A stretch of 48,256 nt of DNA from Specibacter cremeus. Lineage in GTDB: Bacteria > Actinomycetota > Actinomycetes > Actinomycetales > Micrococcaceae. The stretch lies in contig NZ_RWKQ01000035.1 of NCBI RefSeq assembly GCF_003946885.1, positions 1-48,256 of the forward strand, in the 5' to 3' direction. The notes under the pieces are model-generated. The model saw only the letters and a program-made list of their open reading frames with translations. It did no database searches and was not told the origin of the DNA. Position numbers and translations under genes: made by a program. This document shows, piece by piece, positions 7,432-16,800 of the stretch. The first letter of the stretch is position 1, and each line of letters starts with the position of its first letter.

Positions 7432-8994
7432 ATGAAGCATCGGAAACCCCGTCGGCACGGGTCGAACCACGGGCGGATGCGGACCCTCGCCCTCCTTGCC
7501 GCGGCGGCCCTGATGCTTGCCGGGTGCACGGCGCCGGTGACGCCCGCGCCGGCACCGCCGTCGTCAGGAACCGGCTCAAGTACAGCAACCGGCAGCGCAA
7601 CCGCGGAGGCCAATGCCGGCATCCACAAGATCAAGCACGTCGTGGTGATCATGCAGGAGAACGGGTCGTTCGACGAATACTTCGGCACGTTCCCCGGCGC
7701 CGACGGCATCCCGACCGCCAACGGCAAGCCGTCCGTCTGCGAACCCGCAAACAGTGGCCAGCCCTGCGTGGCGCCGTTCGTCGACCACGCCGACATCAAC
7801 GGCGGCGGCCCGCACGGGCAGTCGAACGCCACCGCGGACACCGACGGCGGCAAGATGGACGGGTTCGTCCGGCAGGCCGAGGCGGCCCGGAAGGGCTGCC
7901 AGGATCCGAACAACCCGGCCTGCGCGAACTCGGCCACGCCCGACGTCATGGGTTACCACGTGCAAAGTGACATCCCGAACTATTGGGCGTACGCCTCCAA
8001 CTTCGTGCTGCAGGACCACATGTTCGAGCCCAACGCGTCCTGGAGCCTGCCATCGCACCTGTTCGAGGTCTCCGAATGGTCCGCGCACTGCACCCAGCAC
8101 GGCAACCCGGCCAGCTGCACCAACGCCCTGCAGAGCCCCGGCACACCCCAGCACCAGGGGCTGCCGGGCAAGGCGATCAAGGCCCCGAACGGCTCCGGCC
8201 CGATCTACGCCTGGACCGACCTGACCTACCTGCTGCACAAGGACAACGTGTCCTGGGGCTACTACGTGGTGGCCGGGACCGAGCCGGACTGCGAGAACAG
8301 CGCCGCCATCTCCTGCGCGCCCGTGAAGCAGAACGCGAAGACGCCCGGCATCTGGAACCCGCTGCCATACTTCGACACGGTCCGTGCGGACGGCCAGGAG
8401 GGCAATATCCAGTCGGTGGACAAGTACTACGCGGCCGCCAAGGCCGGGACGCTGCCGGCCGTCAGCTGGGTGGTGCCGTCCGGGGCCATCAGCGAGCACC
8501 CGCCCGCACCGGTGAGTTACGGCCAGTCCTACGTGACCGGCCTGGTCAACGCCGTCATGGCCGGCCCCGACTGGGACTCCACCGCCATCTTCCTGTCCTG
8601 GGACGACTGGGGCGGTTTCTACGACAACGTCGTGCCGCCCACCGTGGATCAGAACGGCTACGGGCTGCGGGTGCCCGGGATCGTGATCAGCGCCTACGCG
8701 CGGAAGGGATACGTCGACCACCAGACGCTGTCCTTCGACGCCTACGACAAGTTCATCGAGGACGACTTCCTCGGCGGGCAGCGGCTGGACCCGCGCACCG
8801 ACGGCCGGCCGGACCCGCGCCCGGACGTCCGCGAGAACGCGGCCGTGCTGGGCAACCTGGTTGCCGACTTCGACTTCACCCAGGCCCCGCGGGCACCGCT
8901 GCTGCTGCCGGTTCATCCAACGACCACGCTGACCGGGACGCCCGCGCCGGCCAAGCTGACGGCGGCGCAGAAGGCCGGGGACGCCGACGGCTGA
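7432..8994 (+). CDS. Phospholipase C / acid phosphatase-family lipoprotein
   Basis: Surface-anchored phosphoesterase of the family containing bacterial phospholipase C and AcpA. The 520-residue precursor has a basic start, a hydrophobic stretch and a lipobox ending LAGC, with C32 as the lipidated residue, then a Ser/Thr/Pro linker. The catalytic domain opens with [16 protein letters not shown] and continues with [14 protein letters not shown] and [14 protein letters not shown], all family hallmarks. It may release phosphate from lipids or phosphomonoesters outside the cell; the substrate is not determined. The start at 7432 follows GGGAGG. It stands alone, divergent from the glyoxalase gene across a 137-bp gap. 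Confidence 0.92.
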   Translation: MKHRKPRRHGSNHGRMRTLALLAAAALMLAGCTAPVTPAPAPPSSGTGSSTATGSATAEANAGIHKIKHVVVIMQENGSFDEYFGTFPGADGIPTANGKPSVCEPANSGQPCVAPFVDHADINGGGPHGQSNATADTDGGKMDGFVRQAEAARKGCQDPNNPACANSATPDVMGYHVQSDIPNYWAYASNFVLQDHMFEPNASWSLPSHLFEVSEWSAHCTQHGNPASCTNALQSPGTPQHQGLPGKAIKAPNGSGPIYAWTDLTYLLHKDNVSWGYYVVAGTEPDCENSAAISCAPVKQNAKTPGIWNPLPYFDTVRADGQEGNIQSVDKYYAAAKAGTLPAVSWVVPSGAISEHPPAPVSYGQSYVTGLVNAVMAGPDWDSTAIFLSWDDWGGFYDNVVPPTVDQNGYGLRVPGIVISAYARKGYVDHQTLSFDAYDKFIEDDFLGGQRLDPRTDGRPDPRPDVRENAAVLGNLVADFDFTQAPRAPLLLPVHPTTTLTGTPAPAKLTAAQKAGDADG

Positions 8995-9043
8995 CCCGGC
9001 TGGGGATTGCCCGTGAATCCGGCGTCCACGCAGAAAGTCGGCG

Positions 9044-9049
9044 TAAAAT
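9044..9049 (+). promoter_or_regulatory. Candidate -10 box for leaderless acyltransferase mRNA
   Basis: TAAAAT is separated by six bases from the GTG at 9056, where no Shine-Dalgarno sequence is visible. This fits a leaderless promoter; the -35 is poor. Confidence 0.5.
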
Positions 9050-9055
9050 CGGCCC

Positions 9056-10183
9056 GTGCGCGATGCACCCGCCACCGTCCACGCCGGCACCCTCCCGGCG
9101 GCGGGGGAGGCACGGCTGGCGCAGGTCGACCGGATCAAGATCGCCCTGACCGTCGGGGTCATCTGCGCCCACGCGTCCATCACCTACGGGGCCATCGGGT
9201 CCTGGTTCTACCACGAGCCGACGGCCGGCCAACCCCTCCGCGCCGTCCTGGACATCCCGCTGGCGTTCGGCGAACTGTTCGGCATGGGCCTGTTCTTCTT
9301 CCTGGCCGGCGCGTTCACCCCGGCGTCGTTCGCCCGCAAGGGCCGCACCCGCTTCCTGCGCGACCGGTGGCTGCGCCTCGGCGTCCCGTTCACCGTGTTC
9401 GTGCTCGTCGTGGTGCCCCTGATCCAGTGGTCCGTCTCGCTGTTGGGGCCGCACGGCTCCCTCCCGGCCGCGTGGCTGGCGGAGCTGGGCTACCTCGACT
9501 CCGGCCCGCTGTGGTTCGTCGGGGTCCTACTGGTGTATTCCACCGTGTACGCGCTGCTTGCCGGTCGCCGGCCAGTACGACGGCGGTTCCGCCTCCCAGC
9601 GGTCCTGGCCGTTTGCGCCGTGGGCGTCGCCACGGCGTCGTTCGTCCTGCGCCTGTGGTTCCCGGTGGACTCGTTCCAGCTGTTCGCCGCCCATGTGTGG
9701 CAATGGGGCCAATGCGCCGGGCTGTTCATGCTGGGCCTCCACGCCGGGCGGCACGGCTGGTTCAATGACGTCCCGCGGGCGCTGCGACGCACCTGTGCCG
9801 GCGTGCTCGTTGCCGGGCTGGCCGGCGTCGTCGCCCTGCTCATGCTCTTCAGCAGCGACCTGACGCCGCTGGCCGGCGGGTGGCACTGGGAATCCCTCGT
9901 GGTGGCGTTGCTCGAAGGGGCCGTGTCGGTGGCGGCCGCCGTCGTCGTGGTGAGCGCCGTCCCCGGCGGGCCGCCGTCGCCCGTCACCCGGTTCGCCGCG
10001 CGGGCCGCCTACCCGGCGTACATCGTCCAGGCGCCCGTGTTGGTCGGCATCGCGCTCGCCTTGCGGCCCTTGGCGCTCTCGGGCGGGGTGAAGCTGGCGA
10101 TCCTGGCGCCGACCGCCGTCGTCGGCAGCTTTGCCGTGGCCGCGGCGCTGCTGGCCATCCCGGTGCTGCGGCGGATCCTGTAG
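9056..10183 (+). CDS. Acyltransferase family 3 integral membrane protein
   Basis: A 375-residue multi-pass membrane protein (about ten hydrophobic segments) of the acyltransferase-3/OafA family, which moves acyl groups onto extracellular carbohydrates, lipids or antibiotics. The N-terminal DRIKIALTVGVICAHASITY carries the conserved His after the first membrane helix; FGMGLFFFLAGAFTP and the basic RTRFLRDRWLRLGVPF are also family features. The acceptor is unknown. GTG 9056 is chosen for the TAAAAT box six bases upstream. It is a single gene following the phospholipase-like lipoprotein on the same strand; joint regulation is not indicated. Confidence 0.88.
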   Translation: MRDAPATVHAGTLPAAGEARLAQVDRIKIALTVGVICAHASITYGAIGSWFYHEPTAGQPLRAVLDIPLAFGELFGMGLFFFLAGAFTPASFARKGRTRFLRDRWLRLGVPFTVFVLVVVPLIQWSVSLLGPHGSLPAAWLAELGYLDSGPLWFVGVLLVYSTVYALLAGRRPVRRRFRLPAVLAVCAVGVATASFVLRLWFPVDSFQLFAAHVWQWGQCAGLFMLGLHAGRHGWFNDVPRALRRTCAGVLVAGLAGVVALLMLFSSDLTPLAGGWHWESLVVALLEGAVSVAAAVVVVSAVPGGPPSPVTRFAARAAYPAYIVQAPVLVGIALALRPLALSGGVKLAILAPTAVVGSFAVAAALLAIPVLRRIL

Positions 10184-10331
10184 GGGCGGCCGCTACCGCA
10201 CGGACTTCTTCAGCGGGGAAGTCCTCACATGTGCCTGCGACGACGCGGGCGGCGAGGACGCCGGGGAGAGCTGGATTCCCTGGTTGCACATGCACCGGAT
10301 CCGTCGCAGCTACTCGTGGATTGTGTTCGCG

Positions 10332-10363
10332 CCGTTCCGTAGACCGGTCGACTTGCGGAACGG
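10332..10363. terminator. Hairpin between acyltransferase and antitoxin genes
   Basis: CCGTTCCG (10332-10339) and CGGAACGG (10356-10363) are perfectly complementary. A weaker GGACTTC/GAAGTCC stem lies at 10202-10224. The genes are convergent, so either could end transcription. Confidence 0.35.
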
Positions 10364-10372
10364 CTACGGGAG

Positions 10373-10648
10373 TCAGGCGTGCAGTTTGTCGCTGAACCGT
10401 TGTCGAGCCGCCTGGCGGGAAACGCCCAAGGCGATCGCGATTTGGTTCCATGACCTTCCGTGCGCCCGGGCGACCTCGATGCACTCCCGCAACCGCACCT
10501 TGTCTGTGCGAACCGCTTCGGAGGCGGCTGCAATCTGGCGCAGGTCGTCAGCATGATCCACTTGGGCGGTTGAAGGATCGAGGGCGTCAGCCAAGTCTTC
10601 GAACCGGCTCGCTGCCTTATTAATCTCATCTTCGGTATGTCGCATCAT
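10373..10648 (-). CDS. HTH-type antitoxin-like protein
   Basis: A 91-residue protein ending in a helix-turn-helix: RSWNQIAIALGVSRQAARQR (about 66-85). The N-terminal half is acidic and helical (DEINKAASRFEDLADALD). It follows the broken toxin-like gene by 11 bp and has the strong ribosome-binding site AGGGAGGTGACG; two consecutive ATGs (10648, 10645) could start it. In actinobacteria this HTH type commonly sits directly downstream of a small toxin gene and represses the shared promoter, matching the palindrome at 10890-10905. With the toxin frame broken it may survive as a solitary regulator. The family assignment is moderate. Confidence 0.7.
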   Translation of the reverse strand: MMRHTEDEINKAASRFEDLADALDPSTAQVDHADDLRQIAAASEAVRTDKVRLRECIEVARAHGRSWNQIAIALGVSRQAARQRFSDKLHA

Positions 10649-10659
10649 CGTCACCTCCC

Positions 10660-10886
10660 TCAAAGGAATCTGTAGAACTTTGGCCGTAAATGCATGGCGT
10701 GGATGACCACTGGATCGTCGCCCGCAATGTCGAGAACCCCGATTTCCAACAAGGCTCCTTCTTCGGCCGGTCCTATGAGCATGGTAAGTTCCTCGTCCAT
10801 GGCGATCCGGCGTATCGCGAAGCGAACAGCATGCCGGATGTCCGGTTCGGAAACGCCATGCTTCCACGCGGGGCACCAATCCGCAT
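10660..10886 (-). pseudogene. Toxin-like gene with broken frame, upstream of the HTH antitoxin
   Basis: One minus-strand frame gives a coherent protein end: KHGVSEPDIRHAVRFAIR, then DEELTMLIGP, GALLEIGVLD, VVIHAMHLRPKFYRFL and a stop. This resembles small toxins that pair with HTH antitoxins. That frame has no start codon before an internal Met at 10800. A good start (MRIGAP, ATG 10886, with a promoter ideally placed for leaderless translation) is in another frame; one extra base near 10865-10875 would join them as MRIGAP-x-KHGV. The interval is 227 nt, one short of a multiple of three. A sequencing error is the alternative to a true mutation. Confidence 0.6.
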
Positions 10887-10889
10887 ATA

Positions 10890-10921
10890 GACAACATATC
10901 TTGTCTGACGATACGGGTCAA
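10890..10921 (-). promoter_or_regulatory. Promoter with overlapping palindromic operator for the toxin-antitoxin pair
   Basis: On the minus strand TTGACC (10921-10916), a 17-bp spacer and TATGTT (10898-10893) form a good promoter whose start would fall close to the ATG at 10886. A 16-bp palindrome, GACAACATATCTTGTC on the plus strand (10890-10905, 14 of 16 positions symmetric), covers the -10 box. An autorepressing antitoxin would fit here. Confidence 0.55.
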
Positions 10922-11349
10922 CGGGTGATCGTCCAGGTGAGGATCCCCTTTCGGCCACCACATTGCATGGCTTACGATGCCGAGCACAAGAGGCGAATCC
11001 ACCGTCGATAGGGCCGTCGAAGATCTTCATCCGTGCCGGTGACTTGGTCGTCCGACTGCATAACTATGCAGGTAGAAGCGGCTCGGCATCCCGTGGAATG
11101 CCGCCAGGAGCCGTTTTGGGGCACGGCCTGTCACGACAATCCTGTTGCCGCCAGTGGCCGCAATGCCCGATACGGGTGGCATGCTCGGGGTTCGCCCGCT
11201 CAGTCGGGGGTGGCCCGCTTATTCGGTGCTGCCCACCCCCGAATGTACGGGTCGGGCCCGAACATGCCGCCCATCCCTGAACGTGCGCCCCACGCCGTCC
11301 CGACGTGCCAGTGAATCCTGGCGCCTGAACTCGTCCAGGACTCTGTCAC
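10922..11349. other. Stretch without a recognisable gene
   Basis: No frame on either strand shows a recognisable domain, ribosome-binding site or codon bias that sets it apart. A small palindrome TGCATA-AC-TATGCA lies near 11057-11070. The stretch sits between toxin-antitoxin debris and an HTH remnant, so it may be decayed coding sequence. Confidence 0.5.
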
Positions 11350-11460
11350 CACGCGACGGTAAGTCCCCACCTTGTGATCCTTGATCTTTCTCGATTCCAA
11401 CAGCTTGACCAGGTAAGGCCGGGAAACGTGCAGCACATCCGCCGCCTGTGGGGTGGGGGA
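11350..11460 (-). pseudogene. Remnant of an excisionase-type HTH antitoxin gene
   Basis: A 37-codon minus-strand frame reads PQAADVLHVSRPYLVKLLES and then HKVGTYRRV, closely resembling the MerR/excisionase-like DNA-binding core of antitoxins paired with PIN toxins. No start codon is in frame upstream (a stop intervenes) and homology ends at YRRV, where the full protein should continue. It is a fragment only. Confidence 0.5.
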
Positions 11461-11623
11461 CCAGCATCACCTTTGTCCTGGCATTCTCCACGTTTCGCCC
11501 CAATCGAATCAAACGAAACAGACGAATCATTTGAAACGCGCGGCCCGTTGACTCCCGCCGCCGTCAGGGCAACACTGGGTCACACGGCGCCGAATGGCCC
11601 AACCCCCACGGGAGGATCAAACC

Positions 11624-12253
11624 ATGAAATTGACTGTGCACACCTTTGTCACCCTGGACGGCGTGATGCAGGGGCCCGGCGGCGCGGAGGAGGACACCAG
11701 CGACGGGTTCGACCGGGGCGGGTGGCTGGTGCCGCTGGCCGACGAATGGTTCGGCGGCATTGTCAACGGCTGGTTCGCCCAGGCCGAGGCCATCCTGCTT
11801 GGGCGCACCACCTACGAGGCCATGTACCCGTACTGGAGCACCGTGACGGACCCGGACAACCCCGTGGCGACATCGTTGAACCACCTGCCCAAGTACGTGG
11901 TGACCAGCGGTGGCGACCTGGCCTGGCCGAACTCCGTCCAGCTGGACGGCGATCCGGTGAAGACCGTCGCCGCACTCAAGGACCAACCCGGCGGCGAGCT
12001 TCAAGTGCACGGCAGCCACCAACTCGTTCGCGCCCTGCACGATGCGGGCCTCATCGATGAGTACCGGTTGCTGGTCTTCCCCGTCGTCGTGGGCAAGGGC
12101 AAGCGGCTGTTCGAGACGGGCGCGGCCCCCTCCGGCTTCACCGTGGTCTCGGCCGAGACCTCGCCCGCCGGCCTGGTCAGCCTGTATCTGCGCCCCGCAC
12201 CGTTCCGGGCCGGCACCGTCGCCGTCGAGGACGGGAAGGAAACCACACTTTAG
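11624..12253 (+). CDS. Dihydrofolate reductase/RibD C-terminal-fold protein
   Basis: A 209-residue protein of the RibD_C/DHFR-like family: an N-terminal MKLTVHTFVTLDGVMQGPGG, LLGRTTYEAMYPYW in the nucleotide-binding region (around residues 60-73), and the C-terminal DEYRLLVFPVVVGKGKRLFE. Such stand-alone proteins are probable NADPH-dependent reductases of unknown substrate; a role in riboflavin synthesis is not implied. ATG 11624 is preceded at good distance by GGGAGG; an upstream ATG at 11594 lacks such a site. A perfect 17-bp-stem hairpin ends the transcript. Confidence 0.88.
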   Translation: MKLTVHTFVTLDGVMQGPGGAEEDTSDGFDRGGWLVPLADEWFGGIVNGWFAQAEAILLGRTTYEAMYPYWSTVTDPDNPVATSLNHLPKYVVTSGGDLAWPNSVQLDGDPVKTVAALKDQPGGELQVHGSHQLVRALHDAGLIDEYRLLVFPVVVGKGKRLFETGAAPSGFTVVSAETSPAGLVSLYLRPAPFRAGTVAVEDGKETTL

Positions 12254-12260
12254 CCACGCG

Positions 12261-12303
12261 GACGACGGCGGCCGCGCACCCAAGGCGCGCGGCCGCCGTC
12301 GTC
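12261..12303. terminator. Bidirectional terminator between convergent genes
   Basis: GACGACGGCGGCCGCGC (12261-12277) and its perfect complement (12287-12303) enclose a 9-nt loop between the DHFR-like gene and the polyol operon, which converge here. A very similar stem (GACGACGGCGGCGAC) is used at 36090-36136. Confidence 0.8.
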
Positions 12304-12327
12304 CCTCAACTACGCCAGTCCAACAAC

Positions 12328-13077
12328 CTAGATGCTGGCGTACCCGCCGTCGATCAGAATGTTCTCGCCGGTGATCATGCCCGCGTTCTCGCCGGCCAGG
12401 TACGCGATCAACGCCGCGACCTCCTCCGGCTGGGCGAACCGGCCGGCCGGGATCAGCTTCTTCATGTCCTCGCCCTTCTGCCCGGCCCAGGCCGCCTTGC
12501 CCAGCGGCGTCTCCACCACGGTGGGGGAGACGGCGTTCACGGTCACCCCGGACGGCGCCCACTCCAGCGACAGCACGCGCGTCATGCCCAGGATGCCGGC
12601 CTTGCTGGCGCAGTACGCCACGTGCTGGTCCAGGCCGATCACGCTGGCCTGCGACGCCAGGTTGATGATGCGCCCGTACCCCTTGGCCGTCATGACCCGC
12701 CCGGCCGCCTGCGCCATCTTGAAACTGGCCGTCAGGTTCACGTTGATGGTCGCATCCCACATCCGGTCGGACAATTCCAGCGCCTTGTCCAGCAACGCGA
12801 CGCCGGCCGAGTTGACCAGGATGTCGACCGTGCCGGCGACGCGCACGGCCTCGTCGATCGCCTCGGCGGCCGCGCCGGGCGCGGTCAGGTCCTTGGCGAT
12901 GCCGTGGTGGCCGGTGCCCGGCATCGCGGCCATGGCGTCGGCCACCGCCTCGTTCAGGTCCACGCCCACCACGCGGGCGCCGCGCTCGGCGAAGTAGTGC
13001 GCCACCGCGTTGCCGATGCCGCTGGCCGCGCCGGTGATGACGGCGACCCTGCCGGAGAATTCCTCGTTCATGGTCAT
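12328..13077 (-). CDS. SDR polyol dehydrogenase, probable D-threitol dehydrogenase
   Basis: Classical 249-residue short-chain dehydrogenase: TGAASGIG (15-22) binds NAD, and the catalytic set S142, Y155, K159 is in place (YCASK). Its operon mates (RpiB-type isomerase, DhaK-DhaL kinase, MFS carrier, SorC-type regulator) match the tetritol pathway described in Mycobacterium smegmatis, where DthD oxidises D-threitol to D-erythrulose; that substrate is inferred from context. GolD-like D-arabitol dehydrogenases are the main alternative. The start ATG 13077 overlaps the stop of the isomerase gene (ATGA); the second ATG at 13071 is possible. It is the last gene of the operon before a strong terminator. 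Confidence 0.85.
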   Translation of the reverse strand: MTMNEEFSGRVAVITGAASGIGNAVAHYFAERGARVVGVDLNEAVADAMAAMPGTGHHGIAKDLTAPGAAAEAIDEAVRVAGTVDILVNSAGVALLDKALELSDRMWDATINVNLTASFKMAQAAGRVMTAKGYGRIINLASQASVIGLDQHVAYCASKAGILGMTRVLSLEWAPSGVTVNAVSPTVVETPLGKAAWAGQKGEDMKKLIPAGRFAQPEEVAALIAYLAGENAGMITGENILIDGGYASI

Positions 13078-13535
13078 GCCTCGTAACTGCTGATGGCGTT
13101 GACCTTCTCGGCCGACGCGCTGGATGGGTTGAAGGTGTAGGTGAGCCATTCGGCGACCAGCCGCCGGGCCAGTTCGATGCCCACCACGCGCTGGCCCATG
13201 CACAGGACCTGCGCGTCGTTGCTGAGCACGGAGCGTTCCACGGAGAACGAGTCGTGCGCGGTGACGGCACGGATGCCCTTCACCTTGTTCGCGGCGATGG
13301 CCACGCCCAGCCCGGTGCCGCACAGCAGCAACGCCCGGTCCGCCTGCCCGTCGGCCACCATCGTGGCCGCCTTCACGGCCACATGGGGGTAGGGGGTGTG
13401 ACCGTCCGCGTCGACCCCGACGTCGGCGACCAGCTGCACGCGCGGGTTCGCGGCCAGGTCCTGTTTCAGGATCTCCTTGTACTCGTACGCGGCGTCATCG
13501 CAGCCGATGACGATCCGCAAGGTGTCGTCGCCCAT
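13074..13535 (-). CDS. RpiB-type sugar-phosphate isomerase, probable erythrulose-4-phosphate isomerase
   Basis: A 153-residue RpiB/LacAB-family isomerase that interconverts aldose and ketose phosphates. It has [13 protein letters not shown] near the N-terminus and the active-site [15 protein letters not shown] around C72; ITAHD-type HDSFSVERS follows. In the mycobacterial tetritol pathway the homologue DerI converts D-erythrulose 4-phosphate to D-erythrose 4-phosphate, feeding the pentose phosphate pathway. The kinase directly upstream and the dehydrogenase directly downstream support that role here, while ribose-5-phosphate isomerase activity cannot be excluded. The start lies 2 bp after the kinase stop, and the stop overlaps the dehydrogenase start. 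Confidence 0.85.
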   Translation of the reverse strand: MGDDTLRIVIGCDDAAYEYKEILKQDLAANPRVQLVADVGVDADGHTPYPHVAVKAATMVADGQADRALLLCGTGLGVAIAANKVKGIRAVTAHDSFSVERSVLSNDAQVLCMGQRVVGIELARRLVAEWLTYTFNPSSASAEKVNAISSYEA

Positions 13536-13537
13536 GG

Positions 13538-15304
13538 TCAGGCCCCTTCGTGTTGCAGCTCGTGGTGGGATTCGTTGTTCAGCGAGCACAGGCCGGTGAC
13601 GATCAGTGCCAGCGAGGTGGCGCCCGCGTCGGGCGTGCCCACGCTCTTCTCGGCCAGCGGGCGGGCGCGGCCCAGCTTCGGCCTGAGCCCGGCCGTGGCG
13701 GTGGCCGCCTCGACCGCGGCCCGTGCGGCGCCCGACCAGGCCCGGGCGAACGGGGTGCCGCGCCCGACGGCGGCACGCAGCTCGTCGACGAACGGCACCA
13801 GGGCGTCCACCAGGGTCTTGTCGCCGGGCTTCGCCCGGCCGAGGTCGGTGATGGCGCCGGCGAACGCGTCTGCGGCCGCGGTGAAGTCGGCCGCCGTGTA
13901 GCGGTCGCGGTCGTCCGTCAGCGAGGCGGCGGCCCCCTCCAACGCGGCCCCCCACAGCACGCCCGAGGTGCCGCCGGCCTGCTCGGCCCACGCCCCGCCG
14001 GCCCGGTGCAGCAGCCACGCCCCGCCGGGCGCCCGGGTCTCGGAGGCGTCTCCGGCCTCGGCTGCCGCGAGCGCCGCCGTCAGCGCCGCGTCGATGCCGC
14101 GCACCATGCCGCGGCCGTGGTCGCCGTCGCCGGCAACCGCGTCGATGTCGCCCAGGGACTTCTCATGCTCGTGCAGCGTGCGGCGCATGGTGGCCAGCCC
14201 GTCGAGGACCAGCCGGCCCAGGGCGCGCGCGGCCGCGGTAGCCGGCGGCGCCGTCTCCGTCTCGGCCGTGTCCTGGTCCGCGGCCTCCGCGGGGGAGAGC
14301 AGCCCGGCCGTGGCGGCCTTCTGCTTGCGGTACGCCGGGGTGTAGGCGTCGGCCGTCCAGTACGTCTCCAGTTCCTCGTCAAGCCACATGAGCGTCAGCG
14401 AGCAGCCGCCCATGTCCAGGCTGGTGACCAGCTCGCCTACCTCCACGTCCACCGGTTCCAGCCCGGCGGAGGCCAGCTCGGAGGCGACCGTGTTCCACAG
14501 CAGGAACAGCTCCTCGTACTTCGTGGTGCCCAGCCCGTTGAGGATCACGCCCACGCGCTTCCCCGCCCGCTCCGGCGCTTCCTTCAGCAGCGAGCGCACC
14601 AGGGTGGCGCCCAGTTCCTGCGCGCTCGGCAGCGCCTCGTCGCGGATGCCCGGCTCGCCGTGGATGCCCAGGCCCAGGCCCAGATGGCCTTCCGGGACGG
14701 TGAACAGCGGCCCCTGCGCGCCCGGCATGGTGCAGCCGGAGAACGCGACGCCCAGCGTGCGGGTGGCGGCGTTCGCGGCCCGCCCGATCCGCTCCACCCC
14801 GTCAAGGTCCAGCCCGGCCGCGGCGGCCGCGCCCATGGCCTTGAACACCGTGAAGTCCCCGGCGATGCCGCGGCGCTTGTCCTCCTCCGGCGCGGAGGCG
14901 ATGTCATCGGTGACCACGACGATGCGCGTGTCGATGCCCTCCTTGCGCAGCCGCTCCGCCGCGATGCCGAAGTTCATGGTGTCCCCGGCGTAGTTGCCGA
15001 ACGAGAGGATCACGCCGCGGCCTTGGTCGGCGGCCTTCGCCACCGAGTACACCTGCGCGGCGGACGGGGAGGTGAAGATGTTGCCCACGACGGCGCCGCT
15101 GGCCAGGCCGGGCCCCACCAGTCCGCAGAACGCGGGGTAGTGGCCGGAGCCGCCGCCGATGACGACGGCCACCTGGGGCCCGGACGCGTCCGGCAGGGCG
15201 ACGGCCCCGCCGGGCACGCCGCGCAACCGGTCGGCGTAGAGGGACAGGAACCCGGCGAACTGCTCGTCGGCGAACTCGGCCGGGTCGTTGAAGATCTTGG
15301 TCAT
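13538..15304 (-). CDS. DhaK-DhaL fused kinase, probable D-erythrulose kinase
   Basis: A 588-residue ATP-dependent kinase of the dihydroxyacetone kinase family. The DhaK half (about 1-330) has [10 protein letters not shown] (50-59), [10 protein letters not shown] and H215 in GLGIHGEPG, the residue that binds the keto substrate covalently. The DhaL half (about 355-588) has the Mg-ATP motif [16 protein letters not shown] (385-400) and ends with a DAGATSLAL segment. Alone it could be dihydroxyacetone kinase; next to an RpiB-type isomerase and an SDR it matches DerK, which phosphorylates D-erythrulose. The linker between the halves (about 335-355, [12 protein letters not shown]) is acidic. It begins 27 bp downstream of the transporter gene. 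Confidence 0.88.
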   Translation of the reverse strand: MTKIFNDPAEFADEQFAGFLSLYADRLRGVPGGAVALPDASGPQVAVVIGGGSGHYPAFCGLVGPGLASGAVVGNIFTSPSAAQVYSVAKAADQGRGVILSFGNYAGDTMNFGIAAERLRKEGIDTRIVVVTDDIASAPEEDKRRGIAGDFTVFKAMGAAAAAGLDLDGVERIGRAANAATRTLGVAFSGCTMPGAQGPLFTVPEGHLGLGLGIHGEPGIRDEALPSAQELGATLVRSLLKEAPERAGKRVGVILNGLGTTKYEELFLLWNTVASELASAGLEPVDVEVGELVTSLDMGGCSLTLMWLDEELETYWTADAYTPAYRKQKAATAGLLSPAEAADQDTAETETAPPATAAARALGRLVLDGLATMRRTLHEHEKSLGDIDAVAGDGDHGRGMVRGIDAALTAALAAAEAGDASETRAPGGAWLLHRAGGAWAEQAGGTSGVLWGAALEGAAASLTDDRDRYTAADFTAAADAFAGAITDLGRAKPGDKTLVDALVPFVDELRAAVGRGTPFARAWSGAARAAVEAATATAGLRPKLGRARPLAEKSVGTPDAGATSLALIVTGLCSLNNESHHELQHEGA

Positions 15305-15331
15305 GGCAACTGCTCCAAGTGCTGGTATGGG

Positions 15332-16636
15332 TTAGTGGTGGCGGGCGCCGGGGGCATCCCCGGGGACCTTGAGGAAGGACGTGAGCGCGAAGGCCACGCC
15401 GTAGAGGAGGACGAAGGCCCACACGACGCCGGTGTTCCCGCCCCACGGCAGCACGACGGCGACGACGGCGGCCCCGAGGAACGCGGCACCGCCGGCGGCG
15501 GTGGTGTACATGGCCATGGCCGCACCCTTGTGGGCCGGGGTCAGCGCGGGGATGATCGCGCCCATCGGCACGAAGCCGGCCAGCATGATGCCGAACACGA
15601 CGCCGGCCAGCACGGAGAGCCAGTAGCCCCAGGTGGAGCCGGGGGCGACCAGGTGGGGGACGTACCACCAGGCCAGCAGGCCGATCGCGGAGCCGACGAC
15701 GCCGAACCAGCGCACGGTGCGCTGCCAGCCCCACCTGTCGCCGATCGCCCCGAAGAAGGCGTTGAACAGGACGTTCGAGGCGTAGACGATGACGGTCATC
15801 ATCAGCCATTGGGTCTGGGTCCAGCCCAGCTCGCCGCCGATCACGGCCGGCAGGATGACGAACATGCCGTACTGCGGGGCGGTGTTGATCAGGCGCACCA
15901 GGAAGCCCATGAGCACCCGCGGTTCGCGGCCGAGCAGCCGCACCCCGCCGGTCAGGACGTGGGCGGCGGATTCCCCGGCCGGGGCCAGGCGACGGCGTCC
16001 GAGCGGCTCGCGCACACCGAACCAGGCGACCAGGAACCCGGTTGCGACCAGGACGGCGGAGGCCGCCATGGTGGTCGCCTCGCCGGCGTCGCCGCCACCG
16101 AAGAGGGGGATGAAGATCAGCGCGAACAGGGAGCCGAGGGTCGGCAGCCCGCCGGTGAACATGACGTAGAACCAGCCCACGGCCGTCCCGTTGCGCTTGC
16201 GCGGCACGACCGTGTTGATCCAGACGAGGAACGCGAACGCGAACAGCGGGTAGCCGAAGCCGCGGAAGAAGTAGGCGGCGACGATGCCGGGGGTGAAGTC
16301 CGCATTCATGCTCAGCAGGAACAGGGCCTCGAACCCGATCCAGACGGCGCAGCCGAGTGCCATCACGCGCCGGGGTCCGAACAGGTCGGACAGGGCGCCC
16401 GAAAGGTACGAGGCGACGAGCACGGCGACACCATACATCGTGATGATGGTGGGCGCCAGAGCGGCCGCCCCGCCCAGCGCGTGGGCCATGTGCGGGGCGA
16501 TGAAGTTCGACTCGACACCGTTGCCGGTCATGAAGATCAGCACGCCGAGGAATCCCCAGCGCAGCGAATGCGGGATGCCGATCCGGTCCAGCCGGGTCTC
16601 GGCGACCGTGGCCGGCCGGGTGAGCAGTGTGGTCAT
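15332..16636 (-). CDS. MFS transporter of the polyol operon
   Basis: A 434-residue, 12-segment major facilitator protein, first gene of the operon and the likely importer of the polyol. Membrane segments run from about LRWGFLGVLIFMTGNGVE to LPWGGNTGVVWAFVLLYG; the signature loop ALSDLFGPRRVMALG follows the second segment. The start ATG 16636 has AAAGG nearby upstream, and the hydrophobic N-terminus fits; a longer reading enters the regulatory region. Substrate specificity is inferred only from the dehydrogenase, isomerase and kinase downstream. A SorC-type regulator is divergently transcribed across a 283-bp region with matching palindromes. Confidence 0.87.
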   Translation of the reverse strand: MTTLLTRPATVAETRLDRIGIPHSLRWGFLGVLIFMTGNGVESNFIAPHMAHALGGAAALAPTIITMYGVAVLVASYLSGALSDLFGPRRVMALGCAVWIGFEALFLLSMNADFTPGIVAAYFFRGFGYPLFAFAFLVWINTVVPRKRNGTAVGWFYVMFTGGLPTLGSLFALIFIPLFGGGDAGEATTMAASAVLVATGFLVAWFGVREPLGRRRLAPAGESAAHVLTGGVRLLGREPRVLMGFLVRLINTAPQYGMFVILPAVIGGELGWTQTQWLMMTVIVYASNVLFNAFFGAIGDRWGWQRTVRWFGVVGSAIGLLAWWYVPHLVAPGSTWGYWLSVLAGVVFGIMLAGFVPMGAIIPALTPAHKGAAMAMYTTAAGGAAFLGAAVVAVVLPWGGNTGVVWAFVLLYGVAFALTSFLKVPGDAPGARHH

Positions 16637-16694
16637 GGGAAACGCCTTTGTTCTGATGGGTGGATCGTGGCGGGCCAGGTGCCCGCATTGTCGT

Positions 16695-16706
16695 GAACAA
16701 GTGTTC
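16695..16706. promoter_or_regulatory. Auxiliary SorC-type operator candidate
   Basis: GAACAAGTGTTC (10 of 12 positions symmetric) repeats the GAACA/TGTTC half-sites of the main palindrome, about 60 bp before the MFS start. Confidence 0.4.
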
Positions 16707-16800
16707 CGGCAATCATGGCCATTGAGCTGGGTCGTCCGATCATAGTTCGCTCGCTCCGGCTGTGTGGGCCACGTCATCAACAATTCCAGTGTCGCCAGTG

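Noticed and set aside
13550-16696. Plus-strand open frame of more than 1,000 codons opposite the kinase and transporter genes
   Set aside because: It is antisense to two well-supported genes and has the composition of an antisense shadow in GC-rich DNA.
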